From assembly GCA_036874045.1 (NCBI GenBank), contig CM072343.1:12854001-12918000 (forward strand): DNA of 64,000 nt. Reading direction: 5' to 3'. The position numbers and the translations under genes were made by a program. Under the pieces are notes generated by a model. That model worked only from the letters and a program-made list of their open reading frames with translations, ran no database searches and was not told where the DNA came from. This DNA is from Cymodocea nodosa (Eukaryota; Streptophyta; Magnoliopsida; Alismatales; Cymodoceaceae). Below are positions 33,893 to 45,496 of the stretch, piece after piece; position 1 is the stretch's first letter; each line of letters starts with the position of its first letter.

Positions 33893-34843
33893 ATTGTATT
33901 GTTCGTCTACTTGTATAGAATTCTATGAAAATTCTATGATGTACTTGTAATATAAATCGATTCATATCAATAAATATAAATTTTTCAGATGTACTTTTCA
34001 TACGTGTTCTAAATGTGAAATGAATGGAATTTATTGAATGTTATATAATTTGTGGAACATTATGCATGAATGTTTAAAAAGATTTACAATTTACTGAATG
34101 ACAGGATAGATGTTTGAAAATTTCTACATGTTGCAAGGTAAAATGTAAATTCTGCATAACATAAAATGACCTGCAAGTTAAATATTTATATAATGTTTAG
34201 ATTTAAATGAATTTTGAGTAGAATGATGCATTAATGACATATATTTAACTATATTTCAGTTAGCAGAATGAAAAAAAGAAAGAAAGTAGAGAGGTACTTA
34301 CGAGGAGTAAACTTAGAAGTTGCTAAGTGTTAACTCAACGAAGTAAGTTTGTTGAGTTAAGCTTAACTCCACGAGGTCAGTAATTTAATATAAGGTCACT
34401 CTGTTGAGTTATCTGTAACTCAACAAAGTTAGTTCGTGGAGTTAGCAACAGTAACTAACAGTGTTCCGTTGAGTTATCTGTAACTCAACGAGGTTAGTTC
34501 GTGGATTAAGCAGAACGGTTATTCTTTTAGCCACAAATGAAACTTCGTCAGCTTAGTGGTTACCAAAATTTGAAATTAATAGTGGTACACGTACCAATAA
34601 AAACAGGAACCACAATGTACGTTGTAAGACACATTCTTGCAACGAGATTTATTCACTTTATGGATGTGCATTATATATATAAAATAGAATGTTATTTACG
34701 AGTTACCAGCACTTTTAAAAGTAAGAAGGAAAGCGTTGAGGGAACTGTAAGGAGAAGCAGCTGATTCGACTTCGTCTGTTAACAAATATTTACTGAATGA
34801 AAAGCTTCAAACTAGTATGTAATTAATCTTCTGTTATTTATTT
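33893..34843 (+). promoter_or_regulatory. spacer between env-like and capsid ORFs with palindromic modules
   Basis: No ORF. A T-rich stretch ending tatttcag (AG 34258-34259) resembles a splice acceptor. 34325-34515 has four to five GTTGAGTTATCTGTAACTCAACG-like imperfect palindromes alternating with gttagttcgtgga. No LTR or PBS is visible, so if the capsid ORF downstream began a separate element, its 5' LTR has vanished. Confidence 0.5.
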
Positions 34844-36185
34844 ATGAGCACATGGACTCGTTCTCTAAGCACTAAACGATTAGTAAGAACACCTACCCAG
34901 GAATATTCAACATAGAGGAGTACTGAAACATTTTCTGAACTAGACTTTAATGAAATTCTTTGGGGTGTAGCTAACCTTTCTTTAAAAGAGAACGTAGAGA
35001 TGACTACTCTAGTAGAAAAACCATTAGGAGAAATTCTGTATCCTGAATTAGTTGATGAACCTTCATGTATTCGATTGCCAAACTTTGAGGGGATAGGTTT
35101 GAACTGAAATCTAATTATATTAGTCAATTGCCACATTTTCATGGATTAGAAAGAGAGGATGCCTACTATTTCCTTAGAGAATTTAATGAAGTTTGTCAAA
35201 TGATGAAAATGCCGAACATGAGTATAGATGCTATTAAACTTAGATATATCCTTTTTGCTTTAAAAGACACAGCTAAGAGATGGTTATATACTCTGTCGCT
35301 TGATTCAATTTCTACATGGACTGAATTTTGCTCTATTTTTTTGGAAAAATATTATCCAACAATCAAATGATTAAAAAGAAAAAAGAAATATTAATGTGTA
35401 GCCAAAAACATGGTGAATTATTCTAGAAATATTTTGAAAGATTTAAAGATTTATTGACTTAATGTCTGCATCATGCAATGAGTAAAGCACAATTAATAAG
35501 TATAATTTATGAAGGCATAAATGTTTCAACGAAATCTTTATTAGAATCTACTTGTCAAAATGAATTTCTAAAACTTTGTAGTGAAGAAGCATAGACATAT
35601 TTAGAAAACTTTGCAAAAAGAACTACATAGTGGGAAAACTCGATTGAAGCTATTGTAGATAAAAGAATATTGCCAAGAGGAATGTATGAAATAGATTCAA
35701 GTACTATGCTTGAAGTGAAATTAATTGAATTGACAAAGAAAATAGAAGAGTTATCATTAAATCAAAAACTAGTAGAAAAGAATGCAAACATAAATGATTT
35801 AGATATTATTTATGCTAGAAACCAGAAAGATAACTTTTGAAATTCTTATAATCCTAATTGGAGAAATCACCTGAATTTATCTTGGAGAAACAACAATTTC
35901 CAGGGAGGAGAAAATGTAAATGAGAAGAATATAAGTTATGAAGCATTACTGGAAGAAGGATCTAGAATAGAGAAATTAGAAAAGATAATCCAACAATTAA
36001 ACAATCGTCTAGATTTTGTATTTGGAAATGTTGCAATTCAAAATCAAAATAGAAATATACCACTTAGATAGAAGGAATCAATGGAAGTTAGACCTATTGG
36101 AGGATTGCCAATACAAGCAATACCTAACTCTGTCAATAAAATTGTTAATGAAATTGATACCTCTTCTGGGAGGGTAGCTAAATGA
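34844..36185 (+). pseudogene. gypsy capsid-type gag (copy 1), broken
   Basis: ATG 34844 (MSTWTRSLSTKRLVRTPTQE). Retrotransposon gag domain: IRLPNFEG, LPHFHGLEREDAYYFLREF, MSIDAIKLRYI, FALKDTAKRWLYTLSLDSIS, TWTEFCSIFLEKYYP, then YFERFKDLL and the C-terminal WRNNNF segment typical of Athila gag. A 1-bp deletion near 35090 and another near 35363 shift the frame, and several TAG/TGA stops are present. No zinc knuckle: the usual knuckle position holds NINDLDIIYARNQKDN. It ends with TGA 36183-36185 and is followed by the F-box ORF instead of protease/RT. Copy 2 is at 41359. Confidence 0.85.
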
Positions 36186-36372
36186 AGCAGCATATCTGAA
36201 GCAATTATCTGTATATATATATATTTATTTATAGTTAATAGTATCGTAGAGTTAGTCCTTAACTCAATGATCTTAGTCTGTTGAGTTATGCCCTAATTCC
36301 ATGAGGGTTTGCAGTAGTTATGTTAATTTTTGTCTCTACTAAATTTTTGTTTGTGTTATACAGAATCGACAA
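36186..36372 (+). promoter_or_regulatory. spacer between gag and F-box with a splice-acceptor-like site
   Basis: Contains GTTGAGTTATGCCCTAATTCCATGAGG-like module text (36275-36305) and a T-rich tract ending gtttgtgttatacag (AG 36362-36363) ten bases before the F-box ATG. The same site is at 42736-42737 in copy 2. Confidence 0.5.
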
Positions 36373-37506
36373 ATGGAATTGATGCAATTACCATTGGATG
36401 CACTAAGGGAAATATTAAGTAACTTGTCAGCTAAAGATCTGTGTAGGCTATATTGTGTATCAAAGGAAATTAAAGACTGTATTAAAGAAAAATATTTTCA
36501 AGGACTATAAGCTACAAAAATGACTAAGATTAGAGATGGATTCATATGGAAGTCATTTAATCGTAGTTCAATTACCCATGAATATCTGAATATGGAAGAA
36601 ACTACTAGAATTCCACCTAATACATTAGAAAGAATAGATCATATTATGGGGATAGATGGACTAATCATATACAAGACCAGACCAAGGTATGCAAGTCTAT
36701 TACCTAATATTTTTATAAGAAATCCTATAACAAGATAATAATGGAATATAGGAAGACCTAATAGATATGAAGTACCAACTGTAAATTGTGAGTCGGCTTT
36801 AATATTTTTTGATAAAAATTCTACAATTCCTGAAAAATTATATTATTGGAGACCTATAGGAAATTGTAGTGAAGATTTACGCTTAAGTGTGTATAATTTT
36901 CTGAATAGATATTGGACTGAAAATATTATGATATATCTAGGACATAAATCATTAATTAACAACATGCATGTCATACTTGATGGATATGTATATCTAGTCA
37001 CAGATATATCAATAGCATTTGGATCTGATTTATACATAGTGAGCATAGACTGTTATGATGAATATATAGAAATTTTACCTATATCGAGAGAAATAGCTAA
37101 ACCACCATCTGTAGAATTTGATAAAATTCAAATAGGATTGTGGTATAATGAATATGATGATCCTACTTTATGTCTGATAAGATGGTGGGATGAATTGATG
37201 AAATTTCAAATATGGATTATGAAAGACATAAATGAATGGAAGTGGGAAGTGGAGTATAATGAAATAGATGTAGAAATAGAAACTTCTACATTATCCTGGA
37301 ATCGAAAAGGATCCCTTTCTGCATTTCATATCATTAATAGTAATACACTTGTATTTGGAATTTATAATATATTACACGTTTACAAATTAAGAAAGAACAA
37401 GAACTACATTAAAACAGAATTAATAGCAAGAAGAACTATGCTTAAAAAGTTTGCTTGGACTGACACGTTTATTCCATTTGTTTCTACTTTTCAATCATGT
37501 TCTTAA
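36373..37506 (+). pseudogene. F-box / F-box-associated-domain gene carried by the gypsy element (copy 1)
   Basis: One frame of 377 codons. N-terminal F-box (residues ~3-45): LPLDALREILSNLSAKDLCRL then CVSKEIKDCI. The F-box-associated half includes NPITR (~118), WRP, SVYNFLNRYW, LDGYVYLVTDISIAFGSDLY, LCLIRWWDELMKFQIWIMKD and LVFGIYNILHVYKL. Known F-box proteins link substrates to SCF ubiquitin ligases through SKP1; that role is inferred. It has no introns and stops at codon 46 (CAA in copy 2) and codons 122-123 (GAA GAA in copy 2). Otherwise full length. It sits between gag and the polypurine tract of a gypsy element, so it is a transduced host-type gene, not a host locus. Confidence 0.85.
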
Positions 37507-39327
37507 GCTGTGATTTTGTGTGTTTAATGTTGTGAGTATTCTGCATTTATTTTTTTGAAAAAAAAATAAATTTAGTTTTCATTTTTATTTTATTTTATGA
37601 AAAAAACAAAAACAAAATATCAATCCAGTTTGTTGGTATCTATTCTAGGAAACCAACTGGCTTGCTTGTGAGCCACCAGAGGCATATGAACCTGGGTTCC
37701 ACACAAGACACTAATTTATCAATATCTGTTAAATGTTATTTTGTTTTATATTCTGCTTTTATCTGTGAATGAAAAGTTTTTCAGAATAAAAAATCGGAAT
37801 ATGCAAAAGGAGATACAAACGAAACAAGATATGTAACTAATTACTTATCCTGAATTTAGATTTAAACTCATTTGTTGAGTTAGGTGCTAAATCAACGAAA
37901 TTGTATTCATGCCTACTATAATTACTGTATTTATTGTCAAATCTTCTACATTGAGGACAATGCAAAATGTAGGTATGGGGGGGAGGTAATTAAAGTAACA
38001 TCCATGTAAGTTTGTTAATTAAAGGAATTAAAATGGTATTGCAAAGTTTTGTGGAAATTGAAAATTTTTATGAACTTGCTGTAACTATCCGATAATTGAG
38101 ACTGTAAAATTTTATAAACTGTAATTTCTTGAATGTTGTATTTAGAAGTCTATATAAGATACTATAGAATTTACTATTTATGTAAATCTAGATATAGTAT
38201 CTTATGTTTTTTCTGAATTTCATGAGTTTAACAGTTTCACGATTTTAAAATGAAATTAGAATGCTTAATAAAAGAAAAAACATTATCTGAAGTCCTGAAG
38301 GAGCTAAAATATGAATTCTAGATTAAATGAAACACATATGATTAAAGATACATTTAATTTAACTGATTAAACATGTAGAATGATTTATGTGTAGATCTTA
38401 TTAAACTACATAAAAAGTATGAGCTTATTGTTATGGATTCATATTTTCAGTAAATAATAGAAGCAGGACTATATGAGATTGGTGTTTTATTGCATCTATA
38501 TTAATGAAATACGTACATATACAGTATGTGATTAATGTTTTGTCTTGTTTTTGTATTTTGAAAGAAAAAAAAGAAGAAAGAAAAAAAAGAAAAAAAAAAC
38601 TTTGAGAGTTTATTAACTTGTTTGATCACGAGCCTTTTGTACTTGAGCAGATAGGTATGTAAGGATTGTTGACCTGAAAAAGGACTCTTGAAATCTGGCA
38701 ACCTAAGATCCTGATTAGATTTGGGATTGTTGACTGAAAGCTCGTTACATGGGTACATTAGAAAGCTCCTTTATGATTTAAGCTTGTCAAATTAACTTTA
38801 AAAAAAAAAAAAAAAACACATATACTATTCTGAAAAGATACAAGTGTTTTGCAAAATACATATATCTTATGAATCGAGTATATTTTCTTTTATCTAGAAT
38901 TGCTAAAATATGAATCTAGAATTGACTTTTGGAGTTGTTTAATGGAGATACAATTCTTTATTCTACTTGTCTTAATCATATTGAATTGGATTGTACTTTG
39001 ATTCGTATGTTGTTGAAATTTCTTCTAGAAATCTTATTGGAAAATTCAGGATGACAGATGATGAAAAGAAGAACAAACGATAATATAATTAACACCTATG
39101 TGATGATGATATACTTTGTATGTAATTTGCATATATTCTAAGTATATTTGCAGGTTGAAGAGGAGAAAACAATATTACTGAAACATACAGAATATCTAAA
39201 TAATAATACTAGTTCTTATGCTGAACAAAAAAAAAAGGGGGAAGAATTAGTTCTAGCACTTTTAGAAAGACCCATTAATGAGATCTTAGTTTGCTAAGGG
39301 ACTAGCAAAATTTAGGTATAGGGGAAG
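37507..39327 (+). other. gypsy E 3' noncoding region with internal G-tract and terminal polypurine tract
   Basis: 1.8 kb without a gene. An internal polypurine-like block (attgaggacaatgc ... tatggggggga, about 37950-37985) resembles plant gypsy 3' ends. A-rich stretches occur at 38560-38600 and 38800-38815. The terminal tract tttaggtataggggaag (39311-39327) directly precedes the LTR. The segment 38160-38650 is also found at 6427-6890 (minus). Copy 2 is at 43680-45496. Confidence 0.7.
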
Positions 39328-41310
39328 TGTTTAGAATGAAAAAGTTCATATTATTAACGGTTAAATGATGGTTAATTGCATAATATTTAGCTTATCATAT
39401 GAGAATTAAGCCATTATGTTATAATTGCATTATTATAAGCTTTAATTAAAGAATCTACTTAATTTTGGGGAATTAATGTTAATTTAGTACATTTCTGAAC
39501 TATCGGTAAGTTGCAGGTTGTGAAATTCTTAAGTATCCGAATTTTCTGATATTTTGGATAGTTATGTTTAAACTACCGAACAGTTATGTTTTAAAAGAAT
39601 AGTTTATTATTTCCTGAAGTACACGTGTCGAAAGCATAACGCATGACTTAAATGAACTTTCGGTGAGTTATCTATAACTGTCTGAAATTGCAGCTGAGCA
39701 TCAGATAGTTAGACCTGTAACTCTCCAAAATGTTTCTTTTATTATTAAACTACTGCTGACACGTGTCAAGATTTGGTAGATTTACTTAAGTTATATATCG
39801 GTGAGTTATCTGTAAGTATCCGAAATGCATTTGAGAATCGGATAGTTAAGTTGTAAGTATCCGAAATGCACTTGAGCATCGGATAGTTAAAGTTATGCAC
39901 ATGTTTTATAGTTAAATCAACGAAGAAAGTTTGTTGAGTTATCTGTAACTCCACAGACTATTTATTTTCTAATATGCCACTGTAGCGGTTATAGAAACAG
40001 GACAGTTGGACAGAAAAACCACGATTGCACGTATTGTGTAGGGAGAAGAAATCATCGTTGTTGATATGAATGAAGGAAATCCAACTAACCATTCAAGCAA
40101 AAGAAGTTACCACTAAAGAAATATAAAAGAAAAGAAGAAAAAGAAGTAAAGGGTGTGTGATCGATGGGTATGGCCAGTGTGTACAAAGGAGGAGCACCAA
40201 GCTTTCTACAGATAGTATTGGCAATTCTCTGAAGTACAACACCAACCATCATTACCACCACCATAACCACTATAATCACCAACCATCGGAGGTCTGTGAG
40301 AATACTTTCCTGATGTTGGGTCGATTTCAAGCCAAACACAGTGCCTGACAACCACTGTGAGGAGTGATCGTGTCGTGGGAAGGGAAGCCATTTTCACCAA
40401 GCACCAACTCATATTTCAAGAGATCATAAAGCTTCTAGCCTTGGTTTCGGGTTGATGCCTGTATGCTGAAGAGAAGATCATCTTGCAATTCTGGACTCGC
40501 GATTCTATAGGGAGAGGAGATAGAATTGTAAGTGGTTTAATTTTTAGTGGTGTAATCACGTTGCATGTAGTGATGGAAGTATTTACTATCGATTGAGATT
40601 ACTTTACATTTCACCTTTCGCCCATTTCCATGTTCATATTAAAACAAAAATACCAAATACAATTTATCTGTGTTTGTATTTTGTATTTGAGTGTTGTATT
40701 GTTTGTGTTGTATCGTGATTAATGTTATCTTTCTTAGTGTTGTGATTGTTTTATGTTTGTTTTAGTTTTACAGTTTACTGAAATTGGTTCGTTCAAAAGA
40801 CTTAAAGATTTTAATGGTTACTGTTTGAATTATCTGAATGTTAGTATTGCTTAATGATAAATCCAGTGTTTACTAACATTAAAGAGCTTAATTGATGTTA
40901 TTTACAATCTGTGGAACCACCCAATGGTTGGCCGAATTCCTCTATAAATAGTAGTATTAAAAAGAAAAGACGGGCTCGTGGAGTTAACGTAAGTCCACGA
41001 GGTTAGTCCGTTGAGTTAGCCATAACTCAACAAACTTTGTCTGTTGAGTTAACTGTAATTCAATTGAGGGCTTATTGAAGATATTAATTTGATTTTTAAC
41101 AAACGGAACAGTTCTCAATTCTTAAGCAATTCTTTGTGGGATCGACCTGTACTTGCATACTAATACAATAAACACCGTGCACATGCAGTTAAAATACAAA
41201 TTGGAATTAATATCTAACTTGTATTAAAGGTTGTTTGTTTACTTCTATATAAAAAAAAGAATAGGCATAAAGATAAATTAACTAAGTAAAAACAGAAGTT
41301 AACAAATCCA
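39328..41310 (+). mobile_element. gypsy E LTR, complete, shared between two tandem bodies (about 1.98 kb)
   Basis: TGTTTAGAATG start after a polypurine tract; ends about aaatcca before agttttttc and the PBS. U3 has G-boxes at 39622 and 39760 and CACATG at 39896 (spacing ~137) with TCGGATAGTTA...TAAGTATCCGA arms like copia A, then GTTGAGTTATCTGTAACTCCAC like the gypsy spacers (39925-39955). TATA-like atataaaag near 40122 and ctataaatag near 40943. Further GTTGAGTTA modules at 40975-41065. The region gatcgacctgtacttgc...gtgcacatgcag lies near the end. Confidence 0.85.
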
Positions 41311-41319
41311 AGTTTTTTC

Positions 41320-41336
41320 TGGTGCGTTGCTGGAGA
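41320..41336 (+). other. gypsy E2 primer binding site, Asp tRNA type
   Basis: TGGTGCGTTGCTGGAGA: the Asp tRNA complement with one missing base and a few substitutions. Confidence 0.7.
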
Positions 41337-41358
41337 TCCAAACAAGTTTTCTGCTATC

Positions 41359-42561
41359 GTGCTAGGTAAACAAATAGCTGCTCTAGTAGAAAAACCATTA
41401 GGAGAAATTCTGTATCCTGAATTAGTTGATGAACCTTCATGTATTCGATTACCAAACTTTGAGGGAGAGAGGTTTGAACTAAAATCTAATTATATTAGTC
41501 AATTGCCACATTTTCATGGATTAGAAAGAGAGGATGCCTACTATTTCCTTAGAGAATTTAATGAAGTTTGTCAAATGATGAAAATGTCGAACATGAGTAT
41601 AGATGCTATTAAACTTAGATATATCCCTTTTGCTTTAAAAGACACAACTAAGAGATAGTTATATATTCTATCGCCTGATTCAATTTCTGCATGGACTAAA
41701 TTTTGCTCTATTTTTCTAGAAAAATATTATCCAACACATCAAACGATTAAAAAGAAAAAAGAAATATTAATGTATAGCCAAAAACAGGGTGAATCATTCT
41801 AGAAATATTTTGAAAGATTTAAAGATTTACTGACTCAATGTCCACATCATGCAATGAGTAAAACACAATTAATAGGTATAATTTATGAAGGCATAGATGT
41901 TTCAACAAAATCTTTATTAGAATCTACTTGTCAAAATGGATTTCTGAAACTATGTAGTGAAGAAGCATGAGCATATTTAGAAAACTTTGCAAAAAGAACT
42001 GCATAGTGGGAAAACTCGGCTGAAGCTATTTCAGATAAAAGAATATTGCCAAGAGGATTGCATGAAATGGATTCAAGCACTATGCTTGAAGTGAAATTAA
42101 CTGAATTAACAAAGAAAATAGAAGAGTTATCATTAAATCAAAAGCTAGCAGAAAAGAATGCAAACATTAATGATTTAGATATTATTTATACTAGAAACCA
42201 AAAAGATAACTTTGGAAATTCTTATAATCCTAATTGGAGAAATCACCAGAATTTATCTTGGAGAAACAATAATTTCTAGGGAGGAGAAAATATAAATGAG
42301 AAGAATATAAGTTATGAAGTATTACTGGAAGAAGGATCTAGAATAGAGAAATTAGAAAAGATAATCCAACAATTAAACAATCGTCTAGATTTTGTATTTG
42401 GAAATGTTGCAATTCAAAATCAAAATAGAAATATACCACTTAGATAGAAGGAATCAATGGAAGTTAGACCTATTGGAGGATTGCCAATACAAGCAATACC
42501 TAACCCTGTCAATAGAACTGTTAATGAAATTGATACCTCTTCTGGGAGGATAGCTGAATGA
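41359..42561 (+). pseudogene. gypsy capsid-type gag (copy 2), N-terminally truncated and broken
   Basis: Leader text after the PBS is fused directly to the LVEKPLGEILYPEL part of gag; the first ~58 residues of copy 1 are missing and no ATG is present. The capsid domain matches copy 1 (LPNFEG, LPHFHGLEREDAYYFLREF, FALKDTTKR). A TAG follows at about 41656, with more stops after it. The C-terminal NSYNPNWRNHQNLSWRNNN block is open from about 42046 to 42279. TGA at 42559-42561. No zinc knuckle, no protease/RT/integrase. Confidence 0.85.
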
Positions 42562-42746
42562 AGCAGTATAACTGAAGCAACTATCTGTATATATATGTTT
42601 ATTTATAGTTAATAGTATCATAGAGTTAGTCTTTAACTCAATGAACTTACTCTGTTGAGTTATGCCCTAATTCCATGAGGGTGTGCAGTAGTTATGTTAA
42701 TGTTTGTCTCTGCTAAATTTTTGTTTGTGTTATACAGAATTAACAA
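42562..42746 (+). promoter_or_regulatory. gag to F-box spacer, copy 2
   Basis: Same as 36186-36372: GTTGAGTTATGCCCTAATTCC module and a T-rich stretch ending gtgttatacag (AG 42736-42737) ten bases before the F-box ATG. Confidence 0.5.
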
Positions 42747-43679
42747 ATGGAATTGATGCAATTACCATTGGATGCACTAAGGGAAATACTGAGTAACTTG
42801 TCAACTAAAGATCTGTGCAGGCTGTGTTGTGTATCAAAGGATATTAAAGACTGTGTTGGAGAAAAATATTTTCAAGGACTACAAGCTGCAAAAATGACTA
42901 AGATTAGAGATGAATTCATATGGAAGTCATTTAATGGTAGTTCAATTACCCATGAATATCTGAATATGAAAGAAACTACTAGAATTCTACCTAATACATT
43001 AGAAGGAATAGATCATATTATGGGGATGGATGAAAGATTAATCATATATAGGACTAGACCAAGGTATGCAAGTCTATTACCCGATATTTTGATAAGAAAT
43101 CCTATAACAAGAGAAGAATGGAATATAGGAGGACCTAATAGATATGAAGTACCAATTGTAAATTGTGGGTCGGCTTTAATATTTTCTAATAAAAATTCTA
43201 CAATTCTTGAAAAATTATATTATTGGAGACCTACAAGAAATTGGGATGAAGATTTATGCTTAAGTGTGTATAATTTTCTGAATAGATCTTGGACTGAAAA
43301 ATTCAAATAGGAATGTGGTATAATGAATATGATGATCTTACTTTATGTCTGATAAGATGGTGGGATGAATTGATGAAATTTCAAATATGGATTATGAAAG
43401 ACAAATGAATGGAAGTGGGAAGAGGAATATATTGAAATAGATGTAGAAATAGAAACTGCTACATTATCTTGGAACCGAAAAGGATCCCTTTCTGCATTTC
43501 ATTTCATTAATGGTAATAAACTTGTATTTGGAATTTATAATATATTACACGTTTACAAATTAAGAAGGAACAAGAACTGCATTAAAATAGAATTAATAGC
43601 AAGAAGAATTATGCCTAAAAAGTTTGCTTAGACTGACACGTTTATTCTATTTGTTTCTACTTTTCAGTCATGTTCTTAA
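42747..43679 (+). pseudogene. F-box gene carried by the gypsy element (copy 2), internal deletion
   Basis: ATG 42747. Open for 187 codons, covering an intact F-box (LPLDALREILSNLSTKDLCRL, CVSKDIKDCV) and the first third of the F-box-associated domain, including the EE pair that is stops in copy 1. About 202 bp (equivalent of 36924-37125) is deleted at an AAAAT/ATTCA microhomology, which shifts the frame. The remaining C-terminal text (WWDELMKFQIWIMKD, GIYNILHVYKL) continues out of frame to TAA at 43677-43679. Identity to copy 1 is high by eye, about nine in ten positions. Confidence 0.85.
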
Positions 43680-45496
43680 GCTGTGATTTTGTGTGTTTAA
43701 TGTTGTATGTATTCTGCATTTATTTTTAGAAAAAACAGAAAAAAACAAAAAAAAAATGTAGTTTTCATTTTATTTTATAAAAGAAAAAAAAAAAATATCA
43801 ATCCAATTTGTTGGTATCTATTTTGGGAAACCAACTAACTTGCTTGTGAGCCACGAAAGGCATAGGAGCCTGGGTTCCATATAAGACACTAATTTATCAA
43901 TATCTGTTAAATGTTATTTTGTTATATATTCTACTTTTATCTGTGAATGAAAAATTTTTCAGAATGAAAAATCGGAATATGCAGAAGGAGATACAAACGA
44001 AACAAGGTATGTAACTTATTACTTATCTTGAATTTAGATTTAAACTCATTTATTGAGTTAGGTGCTAAATCAATGAAACTGTATTCATGCCTGCTACAAT
44101 TACTATATTTTTTCAAATCTTTTACATTGAGGACAATGCAAAATGTAGGTATGGGGGGGAGGTAATTAAAGTAACAGCCATGTAAGTTTGTTAACTAAAG
44201 GAATTAAAATGGTACTACAAAGTTTTGTGGTAAGTGAAAATTTTTATGAACTTGCTTTAACTATCTGATAATTGAGACTATAAATTTTTATAAACTGTAA
44301 CTGCTTGAATGTTGTATTTAGAAGGCTATATAAGATGTTATAGAATTTATTATTTATGCAAATCTAGATATAGTATCTTATGTTTTTTCTGAATTTCATG
44401 AGTTTAACAGTTTCATGATTTCAAAATGAAATTAGAAGGCTTAATGAAAAAAAAAAAATTTATCTGTAGTCCTAAAGGAGCTGAGATGTGAATTCTGTAT
44501 TAAATGAAACACATATGATTGAAGATACATTTAATTTAACTGATTAAACTTGTAGAATGATTTATGTGCAGATCTTATTAAACTACAGAAAAGTATGAGC
44601 TTATTGTTATGAATTCATATTTTAAGTAAATGATAGAAGCAAAACTATATGAGATTGGTGATTACTACATCTGTATTAACGAAATATGTACATATATAGT
44701 ATGTGATTAATGTTTTGTTTTGTTTTTGTGTTTGTAAAAAAAAAAGAAAAAAAAAAGAGAAAAAAAACTTGAGAGTTTATTGACTTGTTTGATCATGAGC
44801 CTTTTGTACTTGAGTAGATAGGTATGTAAGGATTGTTGACTTGAAAAAGGACTCTTGAAATTTGGCAACCAAAGATCTTGATCAGATATGGGATTGTTGA
44901 TTGAAAGCTCATTACATGGGTACATTAGAAAGCTCTTGTATGATTCAAGCTTGTCAAATTAACTTTTAAAGTACAAAAAAAATACATATACTGTTTTGAA
45001 AAGATACAAGTGTTTTGTGAAATACAGATATCTTATGAATCAAGTATATTTTCTGTTATCTAGAATTGCTGAATTATGAATCTAGAATTGACTTTTGAAG
45101 TTGTTTAATGGAGATACAATTCTTTATTGTACTTGTCTTAATCATATTGAATTGGATTGTACTTTGATTTGTATGTTGTTGAAATTTCTTCTAGAAATCT
45201 TATTGGAAAATTTAGGATGACACATGATGAAAAGAAGAACAAACGATAATATAATTAACACCTATGTGATGATGATATACTTTGTATGTAATTTGCATAT
45301 ATTCTAAGTATATTTGTAGGTTGAAGAGGAGAAAACAATATTACTGAAACATACAGAATATCTATATAATAATACTAGTTCTTATGCTAAATAGAGAAAA
45401 AAAAAGGGGGAAGAATTAGTTCTAGCACTTTTAGAAAGACCCATTAATGAGATCTTAGTTTGCTAAGGGATTCGCAAAATTTAGGTATGGGGGAAG
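43680..45496 (+). other. gypsy E2 3' noncoding region and polypurine tract
   Basis: Copy of 37507-39327, including the internal G-tract (about 44151-44160), A-rich runs and the terminal tract tttaggtatgggggaag (45480-45496). No gene. Confidence 0.75.

Noticed and set aside
34844-36185. Capsid gag as the N-terminal part of G1's own 5' gag
   Set aside because: It lies after the env-like ORF in the same strand, not after the primer site; kept as a finding instead.
36373-37506. Ordinary single host F-box gene interrupted by repeats
   Set aside because: Both copies have gypsy gag immediately upstream and a gypsy polypurine tract and LTR downstream, with homologous flanks for several kb.
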